Positions 35,543 to 43,825 of a stretch of 64,000 nucleotides of DNA are shown one piece after another. A program made the position numbers and the translations under genes. Below the pieces are notes generated by a model that saw nothing but the letters and a program-made list of their open reading frames with translations, did no database searches and was not told where the DNA came from. Location of the stretch: positions 4,464,001 to 4,528,000 of the forward strand of contig NZ_CP029255.1 in NCBI RefSeq assembly GCF_003122385.1, read 5' to 3'. Every line of letters starts with the position of its first letter. The stretch's first letter is position 1. This DNA comes from Flavobacterium crocinum (GTDB lineage Bacteria; Bacteroidota; Bacteroidia; Flavobacteriales; Flavobacteriaceae).

Positions 35543-37393
35543 TTATTTTTTTGCTGATACCAGCACAATATTTGGTTTTGGAGCAGGTTTCATGTCTGCT
35601 CCCATATAAAAACTGGTATGCGGAGGCTGATTATAACCAACATTCTGCCATGCAATACTCAATCTGTACTGCGGATCGTGCATGAGCGTATATTGTCTGA
35701 TTTGGGTCGGAATAGTGGTAGAATAAATTCGCAGCTCTTTATTGTCTTCCGACCTCAAAATCAATTCCTCACGCCAATCGCCCAGAATATCTGCCGAAAG
35801 TGCCGGTGTCGATTTTGTACCATTATTAGAAACCGCACCATTTGCTGTAAACAAGCGACCTTTTTCATATTTATCGATATAATTCGAATTGAGAATTTCA
35901 CGCGATGTATCTCCATCCCAATAAATTAAGAAATTAACCGAACTTGGTGCTTTCCCAACAACGTTGCCTTTCATATCATACAAATTTGGAGAACCTGACC
36001 ACCAGAATTGAGCGCCTTTACGGGCTGGATCAATATTATCTGCAACTCCTCTTCCAACATCTTCATTTAGAGAATCTGTAAATAAAACTTTTCCATCAGC
36101 AGCGGCATAAATAGTAACCCCAGGCCCTTTTGTTCCATTTTCTATTTCATGAATTCCAAAAACTTCTAGACCTGGACGATCAGGATCTAAATCTGAAACA
36201 TGAATGGCATCTCCATGTCTAAAACCCGTTGTGTACAAACCTTTTCCGTTGTCATCAACACACATCGAACCATAAATAATTTCATCTTTTCCATCATTAT
36301 CCACATCAGTAACGGTAAGATTATGATTTCCCATACCTGAATATGGATTTTCAGAATCTTTACTATCAAAAACCCATCTTGAAGTTAGTTTTTGATCTTT
36401 AAAATCCCATGCTGCCAAAACTGTCCTTCCATAATAACCACGACACATTACAACGCTTGGATGAATTCCGTCAAGATAAGCAACACAAGCCAAAAAACGA
36501 TCCATACGATTTCCTTTAGTATCATTACCACCGCTTCCGCCATGTCCTCCCCAGCCAGCTAAATCGCCCCTTTCAGCAATATAATCGACTGTTGTAATTA
36601 GTTTCCCTGTTTTTCCGTTAAAGACAGAAAGATATTCAGGGCCTTTTAAAATTTTTCCAAAAGTTGCTGAATTTGGATCTCGATCAACCCAGTCTTTTGA
36701 TGCATCACCTACAACATTATTTTGACTGTCTCTGGTGCCGTCTGCTGTTTTACAAACAAACTCTGAAATTCCGTCGCCATCCAAATCGTACACCATAAAC
36801 TGAGTGTAATGTGCGCCTTCGCGAATGTTCTTTCCTAAATTGATTTCCCACAAAAATTTTCCTTCCAAAGTATAGGCTTGAAAAACAGGAGGATCTGTAA
36901 TTCCTGTATGTGAATTGTCATGACCTTTTCCTGTCATGTGCACCACAAGATCATACTTTCCGTCTCCGTCTAAATCGCCAACCGAAAGATCATTTGCTGT
37001 ATAACCTTCAATTGGTTTTAATACAATTGATAAATAATCTTTGTCAGGACTTGAAGCCGGAATAGTAAAACTTCCTTTTGCATCAGATTCTTTTCCTTTT
37101 AAAACCGTTTTTACAAACCAAGTATTTTCTTCTTTAGCATTCGCTTTGGTATCTACAAAGTTTGTTGCGCCAATAATGGGTTTTTCATTCAATTTTACTG
37201 CTTTTTTAGTACCACTTTTACGATATAAATTAAAAGCCAGATCATCTGGATCAGTTCCTAAAACACGCCATCCAATAAAAAACTGACCCTTGTTTTTTAC
37301 AGCAATAACGCCTCGATCGAGGTTTTCCATTTGCCTTTGTGCAGAAATAGAAACCGTTAAAAATGAAATTATTAATAGAATTATATTTTTCAT
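35543..37393 (-). CDS. PL11 rhamnogalacturonan lyase
   Basis: This 616-residue protein has a signal peptide (1-18, ending VSISAQ), and the N-terminal domain opens with RQMENLDRGVIAV. The eight-bladed propeller typical of PL11 follows, with calcium-binding DxDxDG loops (VGDLDGDGKYDL, YDLDGDGISEF, VDNDGKDE). WGGHGGSGGNDTKGNRMDRFLACVAYLDG and HGDAIHVSDLDPDRPGLEVFGIHE are strongly family-like. The enzyme cleaves the rhamnose-galacturonic acid bond of RG-I by beta-elimination, producing the unsaturated ends that the GH105 enzyme at 56932 removes. This gene is the best single indicator that RG-I is the locus substrate. Confidence 0.95.
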   Translation of the reverse strand: MKNIILLIISFLTVSISAQRQMENLDRGVIAVKNKGQFFIGWRVLGTDPDDLAFNLYRKSGTKKAVKLNEKPIIGATNFVDTKANAKEENTWFVKTVLKGKESDAKGSFTIPASSPDKDYLSIVLKPIEGYTANDLSVGDLDGDGKYDLVVHMTGKGHDNSHTGITDPPVFQAYTLEGKFLWEINLGKNIREGAHYTQFMVYDLDGDGISEFVCKTADGTRDSQNNVVGDASKDWVDRDPNSATFGKILKGPEYLSVFNGKTGKLITTVDYIAERGDLAGWGGHGGSGGNDTKGNRMDRFLACVAYLDGIHPSVVMCRGYYGRTVLAAWDFKDQKLTSRWVFDSKDSENPYSGMGNHNLTVTDVDNDGKDEIIYGSMCVDDNGKGLYTTGFRHGDAIHVSDLDPDRPGLEVFGIHEIENGTKGPGVTIYAAADGKVLFTDSLNEDVGRGVADNIDPARKGAQFWWSGSPNLYDMKGNVVGKAPSSVNFLIYWDGDTSREILNSNYIDKYEKGRLFTANGAVSNNGTKSTPALSADILGDWREELILRSEDNKELRIYSTTIPTQIRQYTLMHDPQYRLSIAWQNVGYNQPPHTSFYMGADMKPAPKPNIVLVSAKK

Positions 37394-37484
37394 GATTCAT
37401 TATTTATTATAAAAATTTCACGCTCTAGATAGCTATCGGGATTAAAATGATTTTGGCAGATTAGCAAAGATTTCTCAGGTATTC

Positions 37485-37588
37485 TTGTCATTCCGAGGAA
37501 CGAGGAATCCTCGTAAGTGGCTCGACAAAGATTGACGATTTACTTTATGGAGTTCCTTGCGGAGATTCCTCGTTCCTCGGAATGACAA
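37485..37588. repeat. Interspersed palindrome with 25-bp perfect arms
   Basis: Arms at 37485-37509 and 37564-37588 are perfect inverted repeats (core GTCATTCCGAGGAACGAGG) around a 54-nt centre containing CTCGACAAAGATTGACGA. It lies in the 243-nt gap between two genes of one operon. Related copies are at 59753-59882 and, decayed, at 7079-7135. No coding capacity. Confidence 0.85.
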
Positions 37589-37636
37589 ACTAAACTTAAA
37601 AGCTTAACATCTGAGAACCTTAGCAACTTAGAATCT

Positions 37637-39760
37637 TTAAAAAAACTTCTTAAATCCTTCGCTTTTTACTTTCCATGTTCCATCTTTCGGGAAACCCGGA
37701 TTTTCTTCATTTGTTCCGTCCCAACCCGCGCACATCATGGCTACTGCTGTCAGCAATCCTCCATTTCCTGGAAGATAAAGTGTTAATCGTTCTGCCTGAT
37801 AATTATGTCCATTTTTTAAATAGGTATTCGTAGTTACATTCATAAACAAGGCATCAATTGCCTTTTCCGGCATTTGCAGACGAGCGGCCGACATAGCCGT
37901 CATCGGGAAATCCCAGCCCCAGGTTTTATCCCATGACCAAGTATTCCAAACCAAATCGAAAGTATTTTTCATGATTTTCTTATCCAACAAAGAAGTTTCT
38001 GGAAGCATTCCGAAAGTTCCTAAAACCGAAGGATGATCGGTTTTAAATTCTGGATTGGTATAAGAATCCGTCGCACTTTCTGTCGCCAGATAAACCTGAT
38101 CTGAAATTGGCAGTGGAGACAATTTAGCTAAAACCGTTTCCCATTTCTCAGGTACTTTTTGGTTCAATTTTTTCTTCCATGCAATAGCTGTTTTCAAAGC
38201 CCAATTCCAATACGCCAACTCATAAGTCGGATTAAACGTTTCCATAGCTTTAAAACGTTCCTGCGCCGGAATAACGCCCGGCCCTAAAACATAACGGTCT
38301 TTTTTAGCATCATAATTAGCAAACGAAGCTATAAAATCTGCGGTTGCAAAAACTCTTTCGCTGTATAAATCTAAAGTTGCTTTTTCAGGTTTATTGCGAT
38401 ATATTAATTCAGCATAGGTAATAAAATGAGGTTGCTGCCAAATCAGAAACGAACCTACAGATGACGGACTTTCGTTACCATCAGGATCAGTCATTTTCTG
38501 CCATCTTGCTCCTTCAAAACCTTGTCTTTTGGCAATATTTTTTGCTTTATCAAAAACTTTCTGATACCACGGAAGGCTTTTTTCTAATAAATCTGCTCTG
38601 TTCCAAAGTGCAAAATGAACACCGTGCCACCAATGCATTTCTAAATGTGGCTTTCCATACCAACTGTTGTAAGTTAATCCTGTTTCCTGCGGAGGCACTT
38701 TTCCCGTACATTGTACTTTGGTTAGATACTGCGACAAAACTACCCTGCGTTCCAATTCTTTGGCGCGTGAATCTGTGCTTCCAGAAAAATCAACTGCTGC
38801 TCCGCTTTTCCAAAACTGCTCCCAGCCTTTGATACTGCTATTTTCGATAACCAAAAAAGAAGAATTTGAAACTGGTTTTTCCGCTAAAGCGAAAAGACAG
38901 CTTAATTCTAATACATCTATATTTGAGGGTTCTAAAACAAAATAATGTTCGCCTGTTTTCTTAATCTGCGCATTTCCTTTCCAATTTAAACTCACATTAT
39001 ACGAAATGCTGTCCATTACATGTTTTACAACAGCCTGTGTTTTAGATTTTTCTGTCAGAGTGCTTTTATAATCCTGTTTTCCTTCCCATTTTGTTCCCAT
39101 ATCAGCCCAATCTCCTGTCGGAAAAGGAATTCTTAAACTGATTTTCAGTCGTTTTTCTTTCAATAAAGCGGACTTAACTTTTACACCAATTTCATCTTTA
39201 TCCTGATGCGAAGCAGTATAAACGGTTACCGGAGTTCCTTCAACTTCAAAATAACTTTCAATTTCGCCCGTCCATAAATTCAATTTTTGGGAAATCGACT
39301 TAAGGTCGCTTGGCTGCACCATGCTTCCGTCTTTTTTAGTGATTTCAAAACCTAAATTCCCCAATTGCAATAAATGCGGATTCTGCCTGAACCAGTTTAC
39401 CGCCTCAACTCTTCTCGTTGGTTCCTTAATCTGAACAGTATATGAAATGTATCTTCCATACTGTTTGTAATCTCTTAAAGTCTCTGAAAATTTATAGCCG
39501 TTTACATTTTTATAACTGTCCCAGCCCCATTCTGACTGTGTTCCCAACGGAATTCCGTTTTGATACGTTTTTGGAAAAGTCTGAAGTCCCGTGGCATCCA
39601 CCGTAAAGGCAAAAGCGCCATTCCCGACTGTCAAAGAAGCCAGCGTATCGATTGCCGTGATTTGAACATTATGTCGTGTTACCAAGGCTTTGCGGTCTAT
39701 TTTTTGAGCAAAAAGTGATGCCGAAAATAGGATGGCAATAATTGAAAATTGTTTTTTCAT
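37637..39760 (-). CDS. Secreted six-hairpin glycosidase-like protein (GH65/GH95-like), unassigned
   Basis: The start is placed at 39760 (707 residues), where a good signal peptide (MKKQFSIIAILFSASLFAQ) begins. The longer reading from 39832 is translated from a repeat element and is not credible. The N-terminal beta-sandwich includes SLTVGNGAFAFTVDATGLQTFP. The rest looks like an (alpha/alpha)6 barrel, with YGKPHLEMHWWHGVHFALWNR, DPDGNESPSSVGSFLIWQQPHF, TFNPTYELAYW and the terminal LPGNGGLLTAVAMMCAGWDG. This layout recalls GH65 and GH95 enzymes, but I cannot assign a family. Its position just upstream of the PL11 gene makes an exo-acting RG-I enzyme likely. Confidence 0.78.
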   Translation of the reverse strand: MKKQFSIIAILFSASLFAQKIDRKALVTRHNVQITAIDTLASLTVGNGAFAFTVDATGLQTFPKTYQNGIPLGTQSEWGWDSYKNVNGYKFSETLRDYKQYGRYISYTVQIKEPTRRVEAVNWFRQNPHLLQLGNLGFEITKKDGSMVQPSDLKSISQKLNLWTGEIESYFEVEGTPVTVYTASHQDKDEIGVKVKSALLKEKRLKISLRIPFPTGDWADMGTKWEGKQDYKSTLTEKSKTQAVVKHVMDSISYNVSLNWKGNAQIKKTGEHYFVLEPSNIDVLELSCLFALAEKPVSNSSFLVIENSSIKGWEQFWKSGAAVDFSGSTDSRAKELERRVVLSQYLTKVQCTGKVPPQETGLTYNSWYGKPHLEMHWWHGVHFALWNRADLLEKSLPWYQKVFDKAKNIAKRQGFEGARWQKMTDPDGNESPSSVGSFLIWQQPHFITYAELIYRNKPEKATLDLYSERVFATADFIASFANYDAKKDRYVLGPGVIPAQERFKAMETFNPTYELAYWNWALKTAIAWKKKLNQKVPEKWETVLAKLSPLPISDQVYLATESATDSYTNPEFKTDHPSVLGTFGMLPETSLLDKKIMKNTFDLVWNTWSWDKTWGWDFPMTAMSAARLQMPEKAIDALFMNVTTNTYLKNGHNYQAERLTLYLPGNGGLLTAVAMMCAGWDGTNEENPGFPKDGTWKVKSEGFKKFF

Positions 39761-39799
39761 TGGGTTAGTTTTTTGGTTTCTGATTGAAATGAAATTTTT

Positions 39800-39939
39800 A
39801 CCGCAAAGCACGCAAGTTTTTTTACTAAGCATTACGTTTTAAAACGCAAAGTTCGCAAAGCTTTATCTACACAAAGCTTTGCGAACTTTGCGTTTTTTTT
39901 TAGAATTCCAAAAGCAAAAAAACTTGCGTGCTTTGCGGT
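39800..39939. repeat. Nested perfect palindromes between operon genes
   Basis: Outer arms (39800-39823 and 39917-39939; ACCGCAAAGCACGCAAG and complement) enclose inner arms within 39841-39896 built on ACGCAAAGTTCGCAAAGC. The whole could fold into a long hairpin. The same CGCAAAG-type unit recurs at 48203-48302 and, decayed, around 10409-10500. It occupies most of the gap upstream of the six-hairpin gene and creates a false N-terminal extension of that reading frame. Confidence 0.85.
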
Positions 39940-39963
39940 TAAATCTCAAGCTGTTCCATATTA

Positions 39964-42900
39964 TTATCTAATTAAAGTCAAACTCATCAAACCAATCACC
40001 ACATCATTAGCAATGGTTTTCAAAGTCAAACTTTTTAATGTTTTATTTTTATCCAATGGCAAATCCAAAATGGTTCCCGCACCGCCTTCGACTCCATAAT
40101 TGGTAAGTCCTTTTATAGGTTTAAAATCTTTAAAATCTCTCGAAATTTCTCCCGATTTCAGATAAATTCTTGGTGGTTTTGGAGCATCGGTGGTAAATGC
40201 TAGTCCGTCAGTAAAATAATCCTGCTCAATCGGCCACCAGTTTTCCGGATTTTTAAGTGCTAAAACTTCCGAAGTTCCGTCTGTATAATTTACTATGATT
40301 TCACCATTTGTCATTCGGCTCTGCATCGGATTTGTCGTTCCTGCAACCATAAAATAAACATGCGATGCTTTTCCGGATAACGGAATCATAACACTTTCCG
40401 GATAATTATCCCACATGGAAGTGAAAACAATATTTTTTTGGTCTGCTGCAGAAGGCGTTTTAAATACAATTCCTTCGGAAGAGATAATTTGTTCTTTGTT
40501 CTTGGCTTTTTCACGAAGGCCGCTATCATCAATTTTCACCTCTAAATTGGGATAACACCAATTCCCGATTCCCTGTTTCGGAAGCTGTAATGTCGTAGTT
40601 TTCGGTCTTGGCGAAAGATATTCATTGGTAAAAACATCGGTAACTTTAGCATTAAAATAAGACGAAAGAGCAATCGATTCCTGTTTATGGGAAGCCGAAA
40701 ACGGAATATCCCAATTGATTATTTCCACATTTTGAATGGATGAATTGCCATTTTTAATTTCCAATCTGTTGGTTCCCGGCATTAAATCCTGAACCGGAAT
40801 TTGAACTGTTTTCTTTTCTAAAACATTAAAATTAATTGGCTGGCTCGCTTTTTCATTTGTATTTAAAACCAAAGAACCTTCAATCTTTTTTACAGTATTG
40901 TTTTTAATGGAAATTTCCAAAGTATTCCCTTCTGTAAGTTTTGCTGCAGCTTCTAATTTTGGTTTAAAGTTAACTTCAACAGGATCCCACCAAGACATTT
41001 CGCCTTGTTTCAGTTTTATAAAAAACACGCTGTTTCCTTCTCCATTAAGCTTTGCATGAAGCTCATTTTGAGTTTTCGAAATAGCACTTAAAACTGACTG
41101 CGGATCGTAAACCGAAAGAATTTCAGCTTTAAAAGTCATCAGATGTAAATCTTGACCGCTGGTATAAAATGGGGTCTGTTTTTTTTCTTCTAAAGGAAAG
41201 CCTTTCCAGTTTACAATCACATCATAAATAGCACTATAAGGCACTTCAATACAAATTTTCGGTTTTCCGATGTTTTCCGAAATTGCTTTGTATGAAGCAA
41301 TTTTGCCGTTTATCATGATGTTTTGAATTTTATCAAAAGGTGCATCCAATAACAGTTTTAAACTCATTTTGGACTGAAAACGATTTTCGATTTTATAGCT
41401 GTCTTTTTTATTTTCCCTTTTAAAAGAAAAGGAAATATCAGGAATTTCAATTGAGGCTTGATCCCATTGAGAAGGAAAACCCGGAGAAATAGTCAAAGTT
41501 CCCGCTAATGCATCGGGCTGAATTCCGTAAAGTCCTTCAACTAAAGTCCTTGAAGCCATTCCGATTGGGTCGGCAAAATCACGATACAACTCGCCACGCA
41601 TTGCATCTTGGTACAAAAGCTGTTCAAAAGCACCCGGCGATGCTCCCAGATACATACTTTCTATCAAAGCGCTTTCCCATAAATGATACGCTTTTTCGCT
41701 TTGTCCGCCCTGCCAAAAAGCCAAAGCTGTATGCAATTGTTCCGCCAATGCCACATTATTGACTGACCAGGTGTAAGGCTGCCAATTGGTTGTACTAATG
41801 GTAAACAAGTCAGTTCTATCTAATCCTTCTGCTTGAATCGGGATTCTAGGAATCTGTTTATCCACATAATGCAGCATCTGAAAACTTTCAAAAGGAGTAG
41901 CCATTTCTGAATCAATCGTATGATAAATGCTCCAGACTCCGGGAGTTTCGTGCAATAATCTATTTCCTAAAGCGTCTTTATACTCTGCAAAAATTCCTTT
42001 ATTAGGAAGCCATAAAATCTGATTGGAAGCTTTTAAAATTTTATCAGCCTCTTTTGAAAATGGAAGTCCATCTTCTTGTATTTTTTGGGCTGCGGATGCA
42101 ATGGTTTTATTGGCATAATAATTATAAGCCGAAGAATGAATTACGCTGCCGCCACTATACTGAAGGGCATCGCTCGCCCAGATAGAAGCGTATGCATCAT
42201 AAAGACCATCGCCGTCTGCATCGAAATTTCGTTTTTCCCAGTTAATATGCCTTTGAAGTACAGGCCACATTTCCTTCATAAAATCAGTATCTCCAGTCCA
42301 TTTAAAATGACGCAGCATCTGATCTATAAAAACCAGATTCATATCATAATGATGTGCCACAGTATTTTTATTCGGATTTCTGCTGATGTAACCACTGCTG
42401 AACATGGATGTTCCTATTTCTTCTTTCTGTCTTGCAAGATTTTTTTCAGGATCAAACACCACAGGGCCATTTTCAGGACTTGTAACCTGTGAGTTGCTGT
42501 AACTCTTAAAATGAGATTTTGCACGATCATGCCATCCTAAAGGATCAGCTGTGTAAGCACCGCGCCAGGCATTAAGATACATTCTCCATGCTACTGCCCC
42601 ATGCAGATAAGCTGGACTTTCCCAAATTCCGTCAGAAGCAATTGCAAGTGCTCCACCCAATGTATTGATATAAGGATCTGGTGTAACAACTTTTACCCTA
42701 TTCGCTAAAACTGTTGTCTGCTGCACAGCTTCTTCATAAAGTAATGCAATATTTTTTTGTGTAAGATTTTGTGCTTTTTCAGGAGTCAGAAGCCAATAAT
42801 TTTCGTTTTGAAAGTTCTTGACTTTTCCCGCAACCACCATTAGTGATTCTGAATTGGAATTGTATAATTCTAAAGGGGAGTTTTGTTTTTCGGCATTTGC

Positions 42901-43581
42901 CAAATGAACAGCTGAATCAGGAAAATAACCTGTTAAACTCTTATTGTTTCCGTCTTTTTGTTTGTTGCTTTCTGAACCATATTCCAACAGAAAAGACTGT
43001 TTTTCTAAAGTATACTTATTATTGATACAATATTCAGGTTTTAAATAAAACACCGATTCGGGGTCGGCTCCGATATCTCCGTCACGACTGAACTTTTTAC
43101 CTGTCGCTCCACCGTAAACCCACATGAGACTGCACTCTTTTGGCACATTGACACCTGATACTTTCAAAATAAAACCTTCTTTATCTCTTAAAGCGACTAC
43201 ATCAACAATCAGTCTTCCACTTCCCAAAATAGCATCTTGAATTTCGTAATGCATGGTTCCTTGAACATAACTAGTATGAATTTTTGATGCTTCAGTAATC
43301 CATCTGCTGTTTTTACCACTTATTAAACCCAATTTAAAATTGCCTCCCATTCCTGGCATGTAGAGTGCAAATTCTGGTAAATCGCCCGCCTCTGCCCTAA
43401 ATCCAGTATTGGAACCATAAAGTGCTCTATTAAATTTTCGGGTGCCATTTTTTAATACAAAACTATTTCCCTCAGGTGCGTAATGAATTTTACGCGTCAT
43501 TTTTTCCTGTCCGTTTATTACAAACGAATTCAAGAAAAGAATACCGGTAAATACTGCAACAAGGGATGTTTTAGATTTCAT
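39964..43581 (-). CDS. DUF4450-type large secreted protein, glycosidase-like
   Basis: This 1205-residue protein has a signal peptide (1-24, ending VINGQ). The N-terminal part matches my recollection of DUF4450 (FVLKNGTRKFNRALYGSNTGFRAEAGDLPEFALYMPGMGGN, split here by description at 41-81). The middle (about 320-720) looks like an (alpha/alpha)6 barrel, with DGIWESPAYLHGAVAWRM, WRGAYTADPLGWHDRAK, YDMNLVFIDQMLRHFKW and DADGDGLYDAYASIW. Beta-sandwich domains follow to the end. DUF4450 proteins occur in RG-I loci, but I know of no confirmed activity. It is the first gene of the RG-I operon, facing a divergent CE12 esterase across a 244-nt promoter region. Confidence 0.82.
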   Translation of the reverse strand: MKSKTSLVAVFTGILFLNSFVINGQEKMTRKIHYAPEGNSFVLKNGTRKFNRALYGSNTGFRAEAGDLPEFALYMPGMGGNFKLGLISGKNSRWITEASKIHTSYVQGTMHYEIQDAILGSGRLIVDVVALRDKEGFILKVSGVNVPKECSLMWVYGGATGKKFSRDGDIGADPESVFYLKPEYCINNKYTLEKQSFLLEYGSESNKQKDGNNKSLTGYFPDSAVHLANAEKQNSPLELYNSNSESLMVVAGKVKNFQNENYWLLTPEKAQNLTQKNIALLYEEAVQQTTVLANRVKVVTPDPYINTLGGALAIASDGIWESPAYLHGAVAWRMYLNAWRGAYTADPLGWHDRAKSHFKSYSNSQVTSPENGPVVFDPEKNLARQKEEIGTSMFSSGYISRNPNKNTVAHHYDMNLVFIDQMLRHFKWTGDTDFMKEMWPVLQRHINWEKRNFDADGDGLYDAYASIWASDALQYSGGSVIHSSAYNYYANKTIASAAQKIQEDGLPFSKEADKILKASNQILWLPNKGIFAEYKDALGNRLLHETPGVWSIYHTIDSEMATPFESFQMLHYVDKQIPRIPIQAEGLDRTDLFTISTTNWQPYTWSVNNVALAEQLHTALAFWQGGQSEKAYHLWESALIESMYLGASPGAFEQLLYQDAMRGELYRDFADPIGMASRTLVEGLYGIQPDALAGTLTISPGFPSQWDQASIEIPDISFSFKRENKKDSYKIENRFQSKMSLKLLLDAPFDKIQNIMINGKIASYKAISENIGKPKICIEVPYSAIYDVIVNWKGFPLEEKKQTPFYTSGQDLHLMTFKAEILSVYDPQSVLSAISKTQNELHAKLNGEGNSVFFIKLKQGEMSWWDPVEVNFKPKLEAAAKLTEGNTLEISIKNNTVKKIEGSLVLNTNEKASQPINFNVLEKKTVQIPVQDLMPGTNRLEIKNGNSSIQNVEIINWDIPFSASHKQESIALSSYFNAKVTDVFTNEYLSPRPKTTTLQLPKQGIGNWCYPNLEVKIDDSGLREKAKNKEQIISSEGIVFKTPSAADQKNIVFTSMWDNYPESVMIPLSGKASHVYFMVAGTTNPMQSRMTNGEIIVNYTDGTSEVLALKNPENWWPIEQDYFTDGLAFTTDAPKPPRIYLKSGEISRDFKDFKPIKGLTNYGVEGGAGTILDLPLDKNKTLKSLTLKTIANDVVIGLMSLTLIR

Positions 43582-43693
43582 AAAATGGCGAAAAAATTAT
43601 GTTTTTAAAATAAATACATAACGAAATTATTTATTGATTTTTTTATTAATTCAATATTATTTTCATGCAATTTCCTTGTTTTTTCATTACATC

Positions 43694-43769
43694 GTATCCT
43701 GTACATACCTGACTTATGCAATAAAACTTTACTTTTTTGATCGTTTTTTAACATCATAGTACAGGATAC
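43694..43769. promoter_or_regulatory. 11-bp inverted operator-like repeat in the divergent PUL promoter
   Basis: GTATCCTGTAC at 43694-43704 and its exact complement GTACAGGATAC at 43759-43769 are separated by 54 nt in the 244-nt gap between the DUF4450-type operon (minus) and the CE12 gene (plus). A one-half copy recurs at the SGNH esterase promoter (61495-61504). The right half lies just upstream of a -7 box, where a -33 element would be, which suits an activator site. Confidence 0.65.
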
Positions 43770-43788
43770 TATATAAAATCATAACAAT

Positions 43789-43796
43789 TAGATTTG
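43789..43796 (+). promoter_or_regulatory. -7 promoter box for the CE12-GH2-CE12 operon
   Basis: TAGATTTG matches TAnnTTTG perfectly, begins 19 nt after the GTACAGGATAC half-site and lies about 30 nt before the TTG start codon. No -33 TTG is present, consistent with activator dependence. Confidence 0.6.
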
Positions 43797-43825
43797 AAAA
43801 TAAAATAAATTAAAATCTTAAAAAA

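Noticed and set aside
39761..39832. Longer N terminus for the six-hairpin protein
   Set aside because: The extra 24 residues are encoded by the nested palindrome and would hide a good signal peptide that starts at 39760.
37485..39939. Possible CRISPR array from repeated CG-rich units
   Set aside because: The repeats are palindromes with unequal spacing, no regular spacers and no cas genes nearby.
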